From Zonotrichia leucophrys gambelii (lineage: Eukaryota; Chordata; Aves; Passeriformes; Passerellidae), in the NCBI RefSeq assembly GCF_028769735.1, contig NC_088178.1, positions 22,518,357 through 22,582,356 of the forward strand: a stretch of 64,000 bases of DNA, in the 5' to 3' direction. The notes under the pieces were generated by a model. That model saw only the letters and a program-made list of their open reading frames with translations, had not been told where the DNA came from and ran no database searches. Below are positions 1-9,700 of the stretch, piece by piece; within the stretch, counting starts at the first letter, position 1, and every line of letters begins with the position of its first letter. The translations under genes were made by a program, and so were the position numbers.

Positions 1-435
1 AAATGCACCAAGTGGAAATTCAATCGCCCCGTTGTGTGTGTGGTCGAAATCTCTGGCAGCTGCTTCGGAATTTTTTATGACACTTTCGTTTATGTAGGGG
101 AGGCATAACTATTATTTTACTTAATAAAAATGGAAAGCGGCTCGGGTCTTTTCGCTCTCCGCTCCCTTCCATTAGTTCTTCCCATCGCTTTTCCACCGGG
201 CTGATGAACGGAGAGTTTAAACAATGTTGGTAGGAAAGATGCGGCGTCTCTGAGGCATTTCTCCGTGTTAGACAATTATATATACTTCTGTATATGAAAA
301 ATAATATATCGGGAAAAGAAAGAAAATAAATATAGATATAGTTGAATATATATATATATGCACACAAATTTATGAGAGGGAGATATATGCGTATGTGTTG
401 TGAACACAGGTTAGGAGCATCGAAGAAGTATAAAA
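1..435. other. AT-rich 5' flank
   Basis: No gene is visible here. The sequence is AT-rich, with TATATA-type stretches around 280-360 and a short (AT)n run at about 345-359. CpG is sparse compared with what follows. The change to GC-rich, CpG-dense sequence near 440 marks the left edge of the FOXD2 CpG-rich domain. Open frames on either strand have no recognisable domain. Confidence 0.6.
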
Positions 436-1344
436 GTGAAAGCTCAGGAAAGCTCCCCCAGAGCTGAGACGCGCCCGCGGGACAGACTTCCCACCTTCCC
501 AAGAAACTCTCAGCACGCTTTCCCCTCTACTTTTCCACTCCGATCGAGAAATTCTTCCCGATGTCCGCGCTGGAGGCGAGAAAGGAGGATGCGACCGACT
601 CCGCTCTCTGAAATCGCTGCTCGCACTGGAGATGTGCGGACGGAGGCGTCCGCTGCCTCTGCCCTCTCCTCGGGGTCCCACCGAATTCGCCGAGCCTGTG
701 CACCGAGTCGTTAGGGCTTGAGTAATTGTGACCGGCATTTGGAAGCGGGGCCGCGCAGCTGTTTGGCCCGGCTCCCCGGTATTAGTGCTGGAGATTTTAT
801 CACCAAATGCTCGCACCTGTTAACGGCAGAGCCTGGCAATTCATCACCGCGGATTCTCACACTGCCGAGCGTGGCCATGCCGGGGGGACATCTCCTCGTG
901 GTACCCCCTTGGAGAAGCCCATCCCCTTCCTCCCTCCCCGAGCATCCTCCCACGGGAAAGCAGATTCATGTTTGCAGAGCCTCCAAGGGAAAAAACCAAA
1001 CCAAACCGAACCAAAACCTAACAGCGCGAGCGTGGTTCAAAGCGTCTGCGATAGAGACAGGGACAACCTGCTGTCACAGCCACCCACGGGCCATGGGCTG
1101 GGCAGCTTCAGCCGCGGATGTGTTCACCGGACTGCGCCAGGGAAGCGCAAGGGGGGCAGCGGGGCTCTGCCACCCGCGGGGACATCGCGGTGGCTCCCAG
1201 GCCCTCGTGTGCCTCTGTTTAGCAGGAAATTCTCCGCGACAAGGTGGGTGTCTGCTGCCTACCCCCTCCTCCTGCCAGCCGTCAGGGAAGCGGAGGCAGG
1301 AGATGCCGGGCCCGCAGGATATTCCCCATCCCAAGGGGTTCCTG

Positions 1345-1389
1345 GGCCCGGCCGGGCCGCCTCGGAAAGTGGTACCCGGCCCGGCCGGG
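1345..1389. repeat. Paired GC palindromes upstream of FOXD2
   Basis: A perfect 14-base palindrome, GGCCCGGCCGGGCC, lies at 1345-1358. Its core CCCGGCCGGG recurs at 1380-1389, 33 bases after the first core copy. Both lie in the CpG island about 0.7 kb before the predicted transcription start. They may be no more than chance in very GC-rich sequence, though the repeated exact 10-base core is notable. Confidence 0.45.
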
Positions 1390-1581
1390 CGGGGATGCGG
1401 GGCTCTAGAGCGGTCCCAGCACCCCGTGGACACGCACGGCCTTAGCTTTGATTATTGCTGGCGGGGGGAGAGGCTCGCAGAGCGCTGCTCCTCGCCCTCC
1501 GGCCCGCACCTGCCGGGCGCAGCATCCCTTCGGCGGGAGCCTCGGAGGAGGCGGGTTTCCAGCAGGGTGCTCCGGCCGCCA

Positions 1582-1600
1582 TGACGTGTCGGTGACGTGA
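1582..1600 (+). promoter_or_regulatory. Two CRE-like TGACGT sites
   Basis: TGACGTG occurs at 1582-1588 and TGACGTGA at 1593-1600, eleven bases apart (about one helical turn). TGACGT is the core recognised by CREB/ATF family factors. They lie about 0.5 kb before the predicted transcription start. Spacing and identity are read directly; use by CREB/ATF is inference. Confidence 0.4.
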
Positions 1601-2042
1601 GCGCGTGGAGAAGGGGAGAGGGGATCCCCAAATTCACAGCACCCCTCAAGGGGGCCGAAGGCTCGGTCCTGGCGGGATGAGGGTCCCTGTCGGCGAGGCT
1701 GCGGGAGCTCTGCAGCTCATCCCGCGGCTTCGGAGATGGGCAGCCCTCGGGGGGAGAGCGGACCCTCTGCGGACCCCCGGGCGGAGGAAAGCGACCGTCG
1801 CATCGCGCAGGAATGGGCTCTGAGAGCCTTCAGCACCGCGGGGCCCTCGGGGCGGGGAGGGGCTTTATCCAGCGTCGGTCGCCCCCCTCCTACAGCAGCC
1901 GGCTCCAGACAAGCTGGGGGCATCCGAGCGCCAGGGGAGAGGGCAGCGCCTTTCCTCGAAAGCATCTCGGGCGGGGGACACGCTCCCCGGGGACCGGGCC
2001 GGGCAGTCCCTCATGGTGCCCCGTGGGGGCTGCGGCGGGCGC

Positions 2043-2048
2043 CACGTG
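2043..2048 (+). promoter_or_regulatory. E-box CACGTG in the core promoter
   Basis: A palindromic CACGTG lies 15 bases before the TATA box. This is the consensus for bHLH-ZIP factors such as USF and MYC/MAX. Its position just upstream of TATA suits a proximal promoter element, but the motif is short and function is inferred. Confidence 0.4.
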
Positions 2049-2063
2049 ATGCCGGGGCGGCCG

Positions 2064-2070
2064 TATAAAG
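2064..2070 (+). promoter_or_regulatory. TATA box of FOXD2 promoter
   Basis: TATAAAG lies in an otherwise very GC-rich context. Initiation about 30 bases downstream would fall near 2094-2097, where a CA dinucleotide at 2096-2097 could act as initiator. The placement, 563 bases before the start codon on the same strand, fits the FOXD2 promoter. The region between has no ATG. A start site elsewhere in the CpG island cannot be excluded. Confidence 0.65.
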
Positions 2071-2096
2071 GCCTGGGGAGCGCTGGCAGCCGGCGC

Positions 2097-2632
2097 AGTG
2101 TGGGAGCGTTTCCACCGGGTCCCAGCTCGGGAGGGGTGGGGAGGGGGGAGCCGCCTTCCCCACTTCTGCCCTCCCCCCTCCCTCTTCCCCTGCCCCTCCC
2201 TTCCCCCTCCCCCTCCCTCCCTCCCCCTAACCAGACAAGGCCAGACAAGGAGCCGTCACAAAACCCACTTTTCTTTTTTTTTTTTTTTAACCTCCCCCCC
2301 CCTTTTTTTTTCAGTTTCTCTCCTTTTATTATCATTATCACCATTATTTATTATCGCTGCTCCCAAGCGCCCTGCCCGGCCCACGGGCGCCCCGGTCCCC
2401 CCGCCCCCGCCCCGCGCCCCCTCCGCCGCCCCTCCCTCCGCAGCCACCACCCCGCAGCCGGCAGCGCGGCCCCGCCAGCAGCGGCGCGGCGAGCGGGGCG
2501 CGGAGCGGAGCCGAGCCGGGGCGCGGAGTCCCAGCGGCGGCCGCAGCCCTCCGGCACGGCCCCGGGCCCATCCCGGGAGCCGCCGCTAGGTGGGAGGGGG
2601 AGCCCGGCCCCGGCCGCCCCGGCCGCACAACA
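2097..2632 (+). other. Predicted FOXD2 5' untranslated region
   Basis: This runs from the TATA-predicted start to the initiation codon. It contains no ATG on the sense strand, which supports the chosen start. It has a C/T-rich block (about 2162-2227), an exact tandem 10-base repeat CCAGACAAGG at 2231-2250, T- and C-homopolymer runs (about 2271-2311), and then a GC-rich leader. The T/C run ends in CAG at 2312-2314 and looks like a splice acceptor, although FOXD genes are usually single-exon. Confidence 0.55.
2162..2314 (+). repeat. Pyrimidine-rich tract with tandem CCAGACAAGG
   Basis: C/T-rich sequence runs from 2162 to about 2227. Two adjacent copies of CCAGACAAGG follow at 2231-2250, then runs of T (to 2288), C (2294-2302) and T (2303-2311). 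The repeated CAGAC also matches the SMAD-binding element core. Homopolymer lengths here are likely to vary between individuals and to be error-prone in sequencing. Confidence 0.6.
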
Positions 2633-3973
2633 ATGACTTTGGGCAGCAGCGGCGGCGGCGGCTGCGGGATCATGTCCGAGCGCTCCCCGGAGGAAGAGCC
2701 GCTCTCCGAGGTGGAGGACGCGGATATCGACGTGGTGGGCCCGCCCCAGGATGGGGGCAAGTACAGCGAGGAGGAGGAGGACGACGAGGACGAGGAGGAG
2801 GAAGACGAGGAGGACGGCGGCGATCCGCTGGGGCTGGCGCTGCCGCGGAGCGGGGCCGCCAAGGCGCGCATGGGGGGGTCCCCGGAGCGGCTGTCCCCCG
2901 CCGGCGGCTCGGAGCCCGCCTGCGCCCGCGGCGCCGCGCCCGGCGAGAAGGCGCCCGCGGGCGGCGGCGGCGGCGGCGCGGGAGGGAAGAACCCGCTGGT
3001 GAAGCCGCCCTACTCCTACATCGCCCTCATCACCATGGCCATCCTGCAGAGCCCCAAGAAGCGGCTAACGCTGAGCGAGATCTGCGAGTTCATCAGCGGG
3101 CGCTTCCCGTACTACCGGGAGAAGTTCCCCGCCTGGCAGAACAGCATCCGCCACAACCTCTCCCTCAACGACTGCTTCGTCAAGATCCCCCGGGAGCCCG
3201 GCAACCCGGGCAAGGGCAACTACTGGACGCTGGACCCCGAGTCCGCCGACATGTTCGACAACGGGAGCTTCCTGCGGCGGAGGAAGCGCTTCAAGCGGCA
3301 GCAGCAGCTGCACCCGCCGCACCCCGAGCTGCTGCTGCGGGCCGGGGCCGCCGACCCCGCCGCCTTCCTGCCCGGCTTCGCCTACGGACCTTACGGCTAC
3401 AACTACGGCCTGCAGCTCCAGGGTTACCCCCACCACCACCACCACCATCCCGGTGGCGGAGGCGGCGGCGCCGCGGGCGCCTTCCCCTTCCCGGCGCCGC
3501 ACTGCCCGTTACCGGCTCCGCCGCCTCCCGCCGCCGCCTCCGTCTTCTCCGCCGCCTCGGGGCTGCCCTCCTTCCTGGGCGGCGAGCTGAACTGCAGGAA
3601 GTCCTTCTACCACCCCCAGCTGAGCCCCACCGCCCTGCCCGCCGCCCTCCTCCAGACCCTCAAGCCGGACCCCTCGCCCGCCGGCGGCGGCGGCGGCGGC
3701 AGCGGCGGCACCAACCACCCCTCCCGGCCCTCTTTTTCCATAGACAACATCATCGGGGGGGCCGTGCCCCCGCCGCCCAGCACCAACCCCAGCGTCGCGC
3801 CCGCCGCGCCCTACCCCGCCGGCCAGGCGGGCCCCCCGGCGCAGGTCCTGGCCGTGCTCAGCCCCGCCTTGGCCCCGGCACAGCCCCAGGTCAGCCTGGC
3901 ACACGAGCCGCTCCTCCAGCCGGCCCAGAACTTTTCCAGTAAAATCACAACCCTCAGCAGCTGTCATTTTTAA
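2633..3973 (+). CDS. FOXD2: Forkhead transcription factor FOXD2, complete single-exon gene
   Basis: This encodes a 446-residue nuclear DNA-binding protein. The forkhead (winged-helix) domain spans about residues 124-222, opening with KPPYSYIAL and closing in the basic LRRRKRFKR. The recognition helix has [11 protein letters not shown] at 168-178, with N170, R173, H174 and S177 present. The amino end has the FOXD-family DADIDVVG motif (29-36), then an acidic run (46-61). A six-histidine run lies at 267-272. FSIDNIIG (368-375) matches the EH1 motif that binds Groucho/TLE co-repressors. The MTLG start, the AELxC/ELNC-KSFY region and the SSCHF end fit FOXD2 better than FOXD1 or FOXD3. The human protein is slightly longer (about 495 residues). 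The start has A at -3 and no upstream ATG in the leader; an alternative Met14 exists. In vertebrates FOXD2 acts in paraxial and kidney mesenchyme and neural crest derivatives. No frameshift or stop interrupts it. Confidence 0.96.
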   Translation: MTLGSSGGGGCGIMSERSPEEEPLSEVEDADIDVVGPPQDGGKYSEEEEDDEDEEEEDEEDGGDPLGLALPRSGAAKARMGGSPERLSPAGGSEPACARGAAPGEKAPAGGGGGGAGGKNPLVKPPYSYIALITMAILQSPKKRLTLSEICEFISGRFPYYREKFPAWQNSIRHNLSLNDCFVKIPREPGNPGKGNYWTLDPESADMFDNGSFLRRRKRFKRQQQLHPPHPELLLRAGAADPAAFLPGFAYGPYGYNYGLQLQGYPHHHHHHPGGGGGGAAGAFPFPAPHCPLPAPPPPAAASVFSAASGLPSFLGGELNCRKSFYHPQLSPTALPAALLQTLKPDPSPAGGGGGGSGGTNHPSRPSFSIDNIIGGAVPPPPSTNPSVAPAAPYPAGQAGPPAQVLAVLSPALAPAQPQVSLAHEPLLQPAQNFSSKITTLSSCHF

Positions 3974-5020
3974 AGTGTGCTGGGGACTGGGGAAGGGGAG
4001 GGGGATGGGGGGGAGAGTCGCGAAGCAAACGGCCCCTTTCCAGCTCTCCCCCGCTCCTCCGAAACTGCTCCCCTTCCCTCTCCCCGTGTCCCCCCCCATC
4101 TCCTCCTGTTGTGTTTTAAGGTAGGAAATATTTTTTTTTAAATTTTTACTTAATTTCCAGGCTCAGTGGCATCCAGATCTGTTTGTCTCTCTTTGCTCGG
4201 AAAAAAAAAATAATAATCCAACAAATCGGGAGGGCGGGAGGAGGGAAAGAATAACACGATTTGGTCCTACAAGCGCCAAAGCGTATTTATAAAGTGGCCG
4301 TAACATAAGCTGGGACCTGGGCTGCTCGAACACGCAACGTCGTGTGAGGGGCGGAGGGGGGGCATGTGAAGAACGAAGCGGTCTCGGGGTCGGAAATGTT
4401 TCCTTTGAGAGGTGCGGGTTTTCCGCGGGGTCCCCCAGATCGGCCAGGGGAGTTGCGGACGGCCCCGCTCGCAGCGAGCGCGTTTGGGTTCCCGCACGCC
4501 TCCGTGCCGGGTGGTTTTGCCATGTGTGTCCGTCTCTCCCCTGCTCTCAAAGAAAATGTTTTAATGGTCCGATCTTATTTTTAGTTTCTTTGAAGCTTCG
4601 GGTTTGGTTTGAAAAGGCACTGTTTAAGGTTTCTTTGTTTTTGAGAAGAAGAAAAGTCGGTGAAACTCAGGACTGCGGGGGTTTTTTTCCCTTTTATTTT
4701 TTTTTCTCAATTAGACATTCAAATGCACGTTTAAAAGAAAATCGGATCCGTCAGGAAGTTTGGAGAATTCCCATACTATTTTTTTTTTTAATCCCCGTTT
4801 TCCCACCCCCTCCGTGCGTGGGTTTTTTGGTGTATTGGTAATTATTTGTATATAGATTATTCGGGAGCTAATGAGCGGAGTCCAGTTAACTCTTCACTGG
4901 TTGTGCATCCGTCATATCTATTTTATTGAGAGAATCTGTGAATAATTTGATGTGGAAAAGGCAACAGAATTTTGTCCACCGTTGGTGTAAATTAATAAAT
5001 GTTTGTGACCTGGTTAAAAA
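3974..5020 (+). other. Predicted FOXD2 3' untranslated region
   Basis: This follows the TAA stop and probably ends near the AATAAA at 4994-4999. It is moderately AT-rich with several T runs (about 4130, 4690 and 4780) and an A run at 4201-4210, and a GC-rich patch at 4330-4520. The AT-rich 4830-4990 part, with TTTGTATATA and related strings, is typical of a regulated untranslated region. No open frame with a recognisable domain is present. Confidence 0.55.
4994..4999 (+). terminator. Likely FOXD2 polyadenylation signal
   Basis: A canonical AATAAA is followed immediately by TGTTTGTG, a GT-rich sequence of the kind needed downstream of the cleavage site. It lies 1,021 bases after the stop codon and gives a transcript of about 2.9 kb from the TATA-predicted start. 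Confidence 0.6.
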
Positions 5021-5610
5021 AAAAAAAACAAAACCAATTCAAATCGTTCTTTGCCATGTCCTTTGTCACGCTGAGAGCCGAGAGCCCCTCTCGGGCCTTG
5101 GGGAAGCCAGAGGCTCCCAGGCTGGGGCTGTTCGGCAGCTGGGGCTGCGCAGCCCCTCCGCGGCCGGGCGCGCATCCTGCGCGGGGCTGCTCCCCGGGCT
5201 CCCGCACCGTCCGGATAAAAGATCCGAGAGAAAAGATGTCCGGATATATTTATTTTTTTGTTAATATTATTTTTTATTTCTTGGATTTTGGTATCTCCCA
5301 AGGAAAAAAACAAAAAACAACCAAGCAAAAAAATAGCACATAAAAACCCCCCAAACAAAACCAAAACCAAAAAATTACCCCCCGTGTTTTCAAGGGGAAG
5401 GAGGTGGCGGCCGGGAAAAAGGTTCTCCCTTCTTCACCCCCTCCCCAACCCCCCCCCAAACCTTCTTTTATTTTGTTTGGAAAAGTTGACACATGCGAAA
5501 ATAAGTTGGAGGGTTTCCCCCCCGCATACACGTCCCCCTCGGGCCTGCAGTATCTGAATGACCGAATGAAACTTGATCTCTACCTAAATTTTGCAACAAC
5601 TTACAAAGTA
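5020..5610. other. Gene-free stretch after FOXD2
   Basis: A GC-rich block with several CpG (about 5080-5215) is followed by an A/C-rich run (about 5299-5377) made of A runs and AAACC-type units. No gene or known mobile element is recognised. It could belong to a longer FOXD2 transcript if the signal at 5611 is used. Confidence 0.45.
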
Positions 5611-5616
5611 AATAAA
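5611..5616 (+). terminator. Alternative distal polyadenylation signal
   Basis: A second AATAAA lies 617 bases beyond the first one, in AT-rich sequence. No strong GT-rich element follows at once; the downstream sequence is T/C-rich. It would extend the 3' untranslated region to about 1.6 kb. It is less convincing than 4994-4999. Confidence 0.3.
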
Positions 5617-8600
5617 CATCTTAAAGCGCTCCCTTCTCTTCCAAACTTCTCTCCCCCCCACCCTTCCATTTTTTTTTTTTCAGGGACCAAACGTGGCTCT
5701 TTGGTTTGCTTGTTGGCAGGGACCCTGATCGAAAGAATCGAGGCCTTTCTGACCGGGCAGCCAGCTGAAGGAGAAGGAGAAAAAGGGAAAAAGTGCTGAG
5801 CCGTGCGAGGCAGGGAGCGGGGCCGGAGCCGGTGCCCGGGCACGGGGCTTTGTGCGGGGCCTTCGGGGCTCAGGAGGAGCAGGAGCCGGGCGGTGTGCGC
5901 CGGGAACAGGGGGGGGATCGGCTTTTCTTTTCTCTTCCCCCACCCATCCCTTTCTTATCCCCCCTGGCTGCCCCTGTCTGTGCCACCCCGAACCTCCGCG
6001 CAGTTTGTTGATGTTGTTCCTGAACGTGCCGCCTCCCCGCAGCGAGCGGTCTCACATCTCGCCTTCACACACATTTGCTTTTGAAAAGCGATCTTCGTGT
6101 CCGGCACTTGGTTGTCTCCCTTTCATGTCCAGCTCCTACAAAAGGGGCTACAAGACTCGACATGGGAGAAAAGAGGAGGCCAATGAATCTATTTTCCAGA
6201 TTGCCAAGCACATGGTTGGAAATTGAAGGGGCTTTTGTAGCATTTCCCCTTCCTCCCTCCCTCCACTCTCCTTTTCTTTTGCTTGTGTGCAAATTGTTCA
6301 ATTGCTCTGGCAGGGGTGTTCCTGACAAGCTCATTACTAGAAGGTGCCAGACCCCTCCTCTCCCTCTCCCCCGAAGTCTTTGATGAAGTTAAAATGCGCT
6401 GATAGCTGCTCTCGGGGCTATCTTTGTTCAGCCTCTTTTAATAACCGAGCCTGCTTTGAGGAGACGGGATCGGAGGGAAGAAAGCGATGTGCAGCGAGGC
6501 TGGGTGGTGGTTGTGCGCCTGGCAGAAGGGGGGCTGGTTATTTTAACATAAAGTAGCGATTTTTAAATAATTTTTGGTCTTGTTTGTGTGTGAAGCGCAG
6601 GAGGAAAAGGAGCCAGGGGTGCCAGGAGCGGATAAGAAATGGCAGTGGATGCCCGGAGGGATGAAGGAGGCGTGTGGCCCCTGCAGTCCCGCCTGTGCAA
6701 TGGGTTCTCCAAGTTGGTGGTCTCGGGGCTGGAAGGGATGGAGGGGGGTCCTCTGCAGGGAAGCGGTGTTTGCCTGGAGAGCCCCTGCCCCACACGCTCG
6801 GGACAGGGGGATCGGGGGGGGTCTCTGCCACTGGGACACCTTTCCCCGGCTCCGTTCGTCTCCTTTCGCCTGGCGGAGTCATTGAGGGCTTTTAAGCCGC
6901 CGTACCCGGATAGGATTGAAGCTGACCTGACTCGGGGAGCGGGGGATCCCCCCCTTAACGCGGTACCCACGCAGGAGGGGTCGCGCTCGGACCTGCGGGG
7001 GCTGCGACCGCAAGAGCCGCCGAGGTTTTATTTTGGGGGGCAGACCCCCAAGCGTCTCTAACATCAGAATTTTCCCCATTCCCTGAATTTCCCTGAAGCT
7101 CCGCAGCTCGTTCCGTGCCCTGATCAGTCTCACGCCGCCTGCCAGTGTCTGCGTGGCTCGGGGAGCGCCCCCGGGACCCGGCTCTGCCCGGAATGGGGGA
7201 AGGACCCGGGGGTCTCCCCTGGCTCCGGAATGCCCTGGCCGGGCTGGGCTCGGGGGTTTCACGAGAAATTTCTCCTCTGCTAGGCGGGACGGATAATGGC
7301 CCCTAATTACGGGGCTGGCTGGCTCCGCGGCCCCGATCTTCACGGGACGTTATTTTTAAGCGTTCGGCGAGGATCATTTTTCACGCCTCGCTGCCTAAAG
7401 GAGGGTTTTATTTATTTATTGGAGGGGAGGCGAGGAGGACACCAGCAATAACCGAGCACTGAAAGGAAAATAATTAGCTGTTGCAGTCGCTGCTTGGGAG
7501 TCCCTGGCCAAAAAGACGACTTAGCATTTCCCTTTTCCTCCCCTCCCGTGCGTAGGCTCTGTAGCCCAGGTTCTCGGCGCTGCTTTTGGGAGTTGGTTTT
7601 GTCAGTGCTAAACCCTGGGCAAAGCCCTCCAGGAGCCCGATCCTTTTCTGCACGTTTGGGTATTTTATTTTTTAACACTTCTCCCTTTCGGATCGGCGGC
7701 TGTTTCCGAGTAGAACCGGGGGAGTGCAGATTTTCCTGCCTTGCTTTTGGCTTTGGTCAGGCATTCATGGAGATTTTATTTTTATTTTTTCTTTTCCTAA
7801 TGTGCCCCCACTCCTCTGCTTTCTATATGTGAGATGAAAGGCTCGCAGCAAAACCGCGACGCTCTCTGCGCAGTTACTCCGCGGCGGATTTCCGTGTGTG
7901 CGCAGCCCGGGAGAGGCGGAAAACGGGGGATTCTCCTCGGGTTTGTCGGGGCGGGATAAAACGATCCTGCCCCGGAATATCCCCGTCGGGACCGCAGCGG
8001 GAGGGCTGTGTGTGTGTAATTTCTTTCTCTGCTTTCGCTTAACTGAGCCGCGGCGCGGATCCCGAGGAGGGGAGCGAGCGGCCCTTCCCTCGCCCGCTGC
8101 CGGCTGTGGGTGCGGGACCCCGGCCCCGCTCGGCCCTCACCCCCTGCCTCTTCCCCTGGCACCTTCTGCTTTCCATTACTGCTGATTTGGAGAATTAGGA
8201 AAGGTCAAGATCTTATTCCTTTCTCCGGTAGTTTTTTTTGTTTTCTCTTTCTAGTTTCTCGCGGTCCCGAACAAAAATAAATCATCCTGGATTATAAAAA
8301 CCACCTTAAGACATCAAGAACATCTTTTCCAATAATTTGATCCTTACTCCAGGACTGCCCTGGTCTTTCCTTGTGACTGCGGAGAAACTCCCGTTTTCAC
8401 GGTGAATTTAGGATTTAATAATAACGTCCAATCTCCCTGTGCCCCAGTGCCCGACCTGAAGACATTGCCCTGCAGCATCTTCTTTCCCTCCCCATCTCTC
8501 TTTCGTTTTTTTTTCCTTCCCCGAGCAGAATGTAGAGAAACGAGATGGTTTAAAAAAAATAAAAATCCCGTTCTCCGATCTGGAGAGGGCAGGGAGAGCT

Positions 8601-8884
8601 GTTGGCTCAGCCGCGGGAAAATTGCTTTGGAAATTAAATTGGTGCTTTTGAAATCTCCTGGAGATGTTCGCGGTGGGTCAGGGACCTGTGCTCGCCCTGT
8701 GTCCGTCTGTCAGGCGAGGAGAGGGGCAGGGGCTCCGCGCTCTGCCCTCACCTCCCGGACTGCGGCTCGTCTGCCCTTTCTCCTCGTCGCCTTTTATTTA
8801 TCATCCGCTCTTTTTTCACTTTTTATTTCTCCTTTGTAATTTTCGATCTTCTTTCTTTCTTCCCTTCTTTTCGTCTTTCTATGA
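5617..8884. other. CpG-rich non-coding DNA downstream of FOXD2
   Basis: No gene is recognised in this stretch. CpG is retained throughout, densest at about 5790-5910, 6860-7360 and 7850-8130. The 6030-6240 and 6290-6560 parts are AT-richer with few simple repeats and could be regulatory. 8770-8884 drifts into T/C-rich sequence that leads into the large pyrimidine tract. Open frames here show arginine/proline-rich translations expected from GC-rich sequence. Confidence 0.5.
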
Positions 8885-8893
8885 TTCTTTTCC

Positions 8894-8948
<55 letters not shown>

Positions 8949-9417
8949 CTCTTTCTTTCTCTCTTTCTTTCTCTTTCTTTCTTTCTTTCTTTCTCTCTTT
9001 CTCTCTCTCTCTTCTTTCTTCTTTCTTCTTCTTTCTTTCTTTCTTTCTTTCTTTCTCTTTCTTTCTTTCTTTCTTCTCTTTCTTCTCTTTCTCTCTTTCT
9101 TCTTTCTTTCTTCTTTCTCTTTCTCTCTTCTCTTTCTCTCTTTTTCTCTCTCTCTCTTTCTTCTTTCTCTCTTCCCCTCTCTTTCTCTCTCTCTTTCTTT
9201 CTTCTCTCTCTCTTTCTCTCTTTCTCCTTTCTCCTCTCTTCTCTCTCTTTCTCTTCTTTCTTTTTCTTCTCTCTTTCTTCTCTCTTTCTTTCTTCTTTCT
9301 CCTCTCTTCTCTTTCTCTCTCTTCTTCTCTCTCTTTCCTCTCTTTTTTTCTCTTCTCTTTCCCTTCTTTCTTCTCTTTCTCTCTCTTCTCTTTTCCTCTC
9401 TTTCTTCTCTTTTTTCT
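8885..9417. repeat. 533-base uninterrupted pyrimidine tract with (CTTT)n core
   Basis: Every base from 8885 to 9417 is C or T on the + strand. It opens with 13 exact CTTT units at 8895-8946 and then degrades into mixed CTTT, CT and CTT units. The other strand is pure purine. Such tracts can form three-stranded (H-DNA) structures and change length readily. Long open frames through it encode only Ser/Phe/Leu runs and are artefacts. Confidence 0.97.
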
Positions 9418-9700
9418 ATCTCTTCTTGTTCTCTTTTTCTTTCCTCTTTTTCTTTTCTTCTTCTCTTTTTCCCTCTTTCCTTTTCTATTCTCTTTTTTTC
9501 TTTTTCTCCCTTTTATTTCTTTTTTCCTCTTCTCTTTTTATCCCTTTACATATCTTTATTTTCTATTATTTTTCTATTTTATTTTTCCTTTTTATTTTTC
9601 TATTTATCCTTTTGCTTCCACTCTCTTTCTCCTTCCTTTCATCTTTCTCCCTTTCTTTTTTCCTCCCCTTTCTCTCGCTGTCTGTCTCTCCTGCTTCACC
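9418..9700. repeat. Decayed T/C-rich flank of the pyrimidine tract
   Basis: The tract continues after the first purine (A at 9418) as T-rich, C/T-dominated sequence with scattered A and G. It fades near 9,690, where ordinary CpG-containing sequence resumes. This looks like the older, mutated side of the same expansion. Confidence 0.75.

Noticed and set aside
718..1584. Forward frame of 288 codons upstream of FOXD2
   Set aside because: No domain, low-complexity content and a position inside the promoter CpG island. FOXE3, a possible upstream neighbour, would show a second forkhead, and none is seen.
1..2000. FOXD2-AS1 non-coding RNA on the minus strand
   Set aside because: It is known in mammals next to FOXD2, but it is not a sequence I can recognise in a bird, and no promoter or splice evidence on the minus strand was convincing.
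2344..2871. Minus-strand frame with a long serine run over the FOXD2 5' end
   Set aside because: The serine run is the antisense of the acidic Glu/Asp codons. It has no independent support.
2590..3942. Second long forward frame overlapping FOXD2 almost completely
   Set aside because: It begins with GTG rather than ATG and encodes Arg/Ala/Pro/Gly-rich sequence, the usual shadow of a GC-rich gene. FOXD2 occupies the other frame.
5299..5377. A/C-rich run as a retroposon poly(A) tail
   Set aside because: No target duplication and no SINE or processed-gene sequence stands before it; it is more likely simple sequence.
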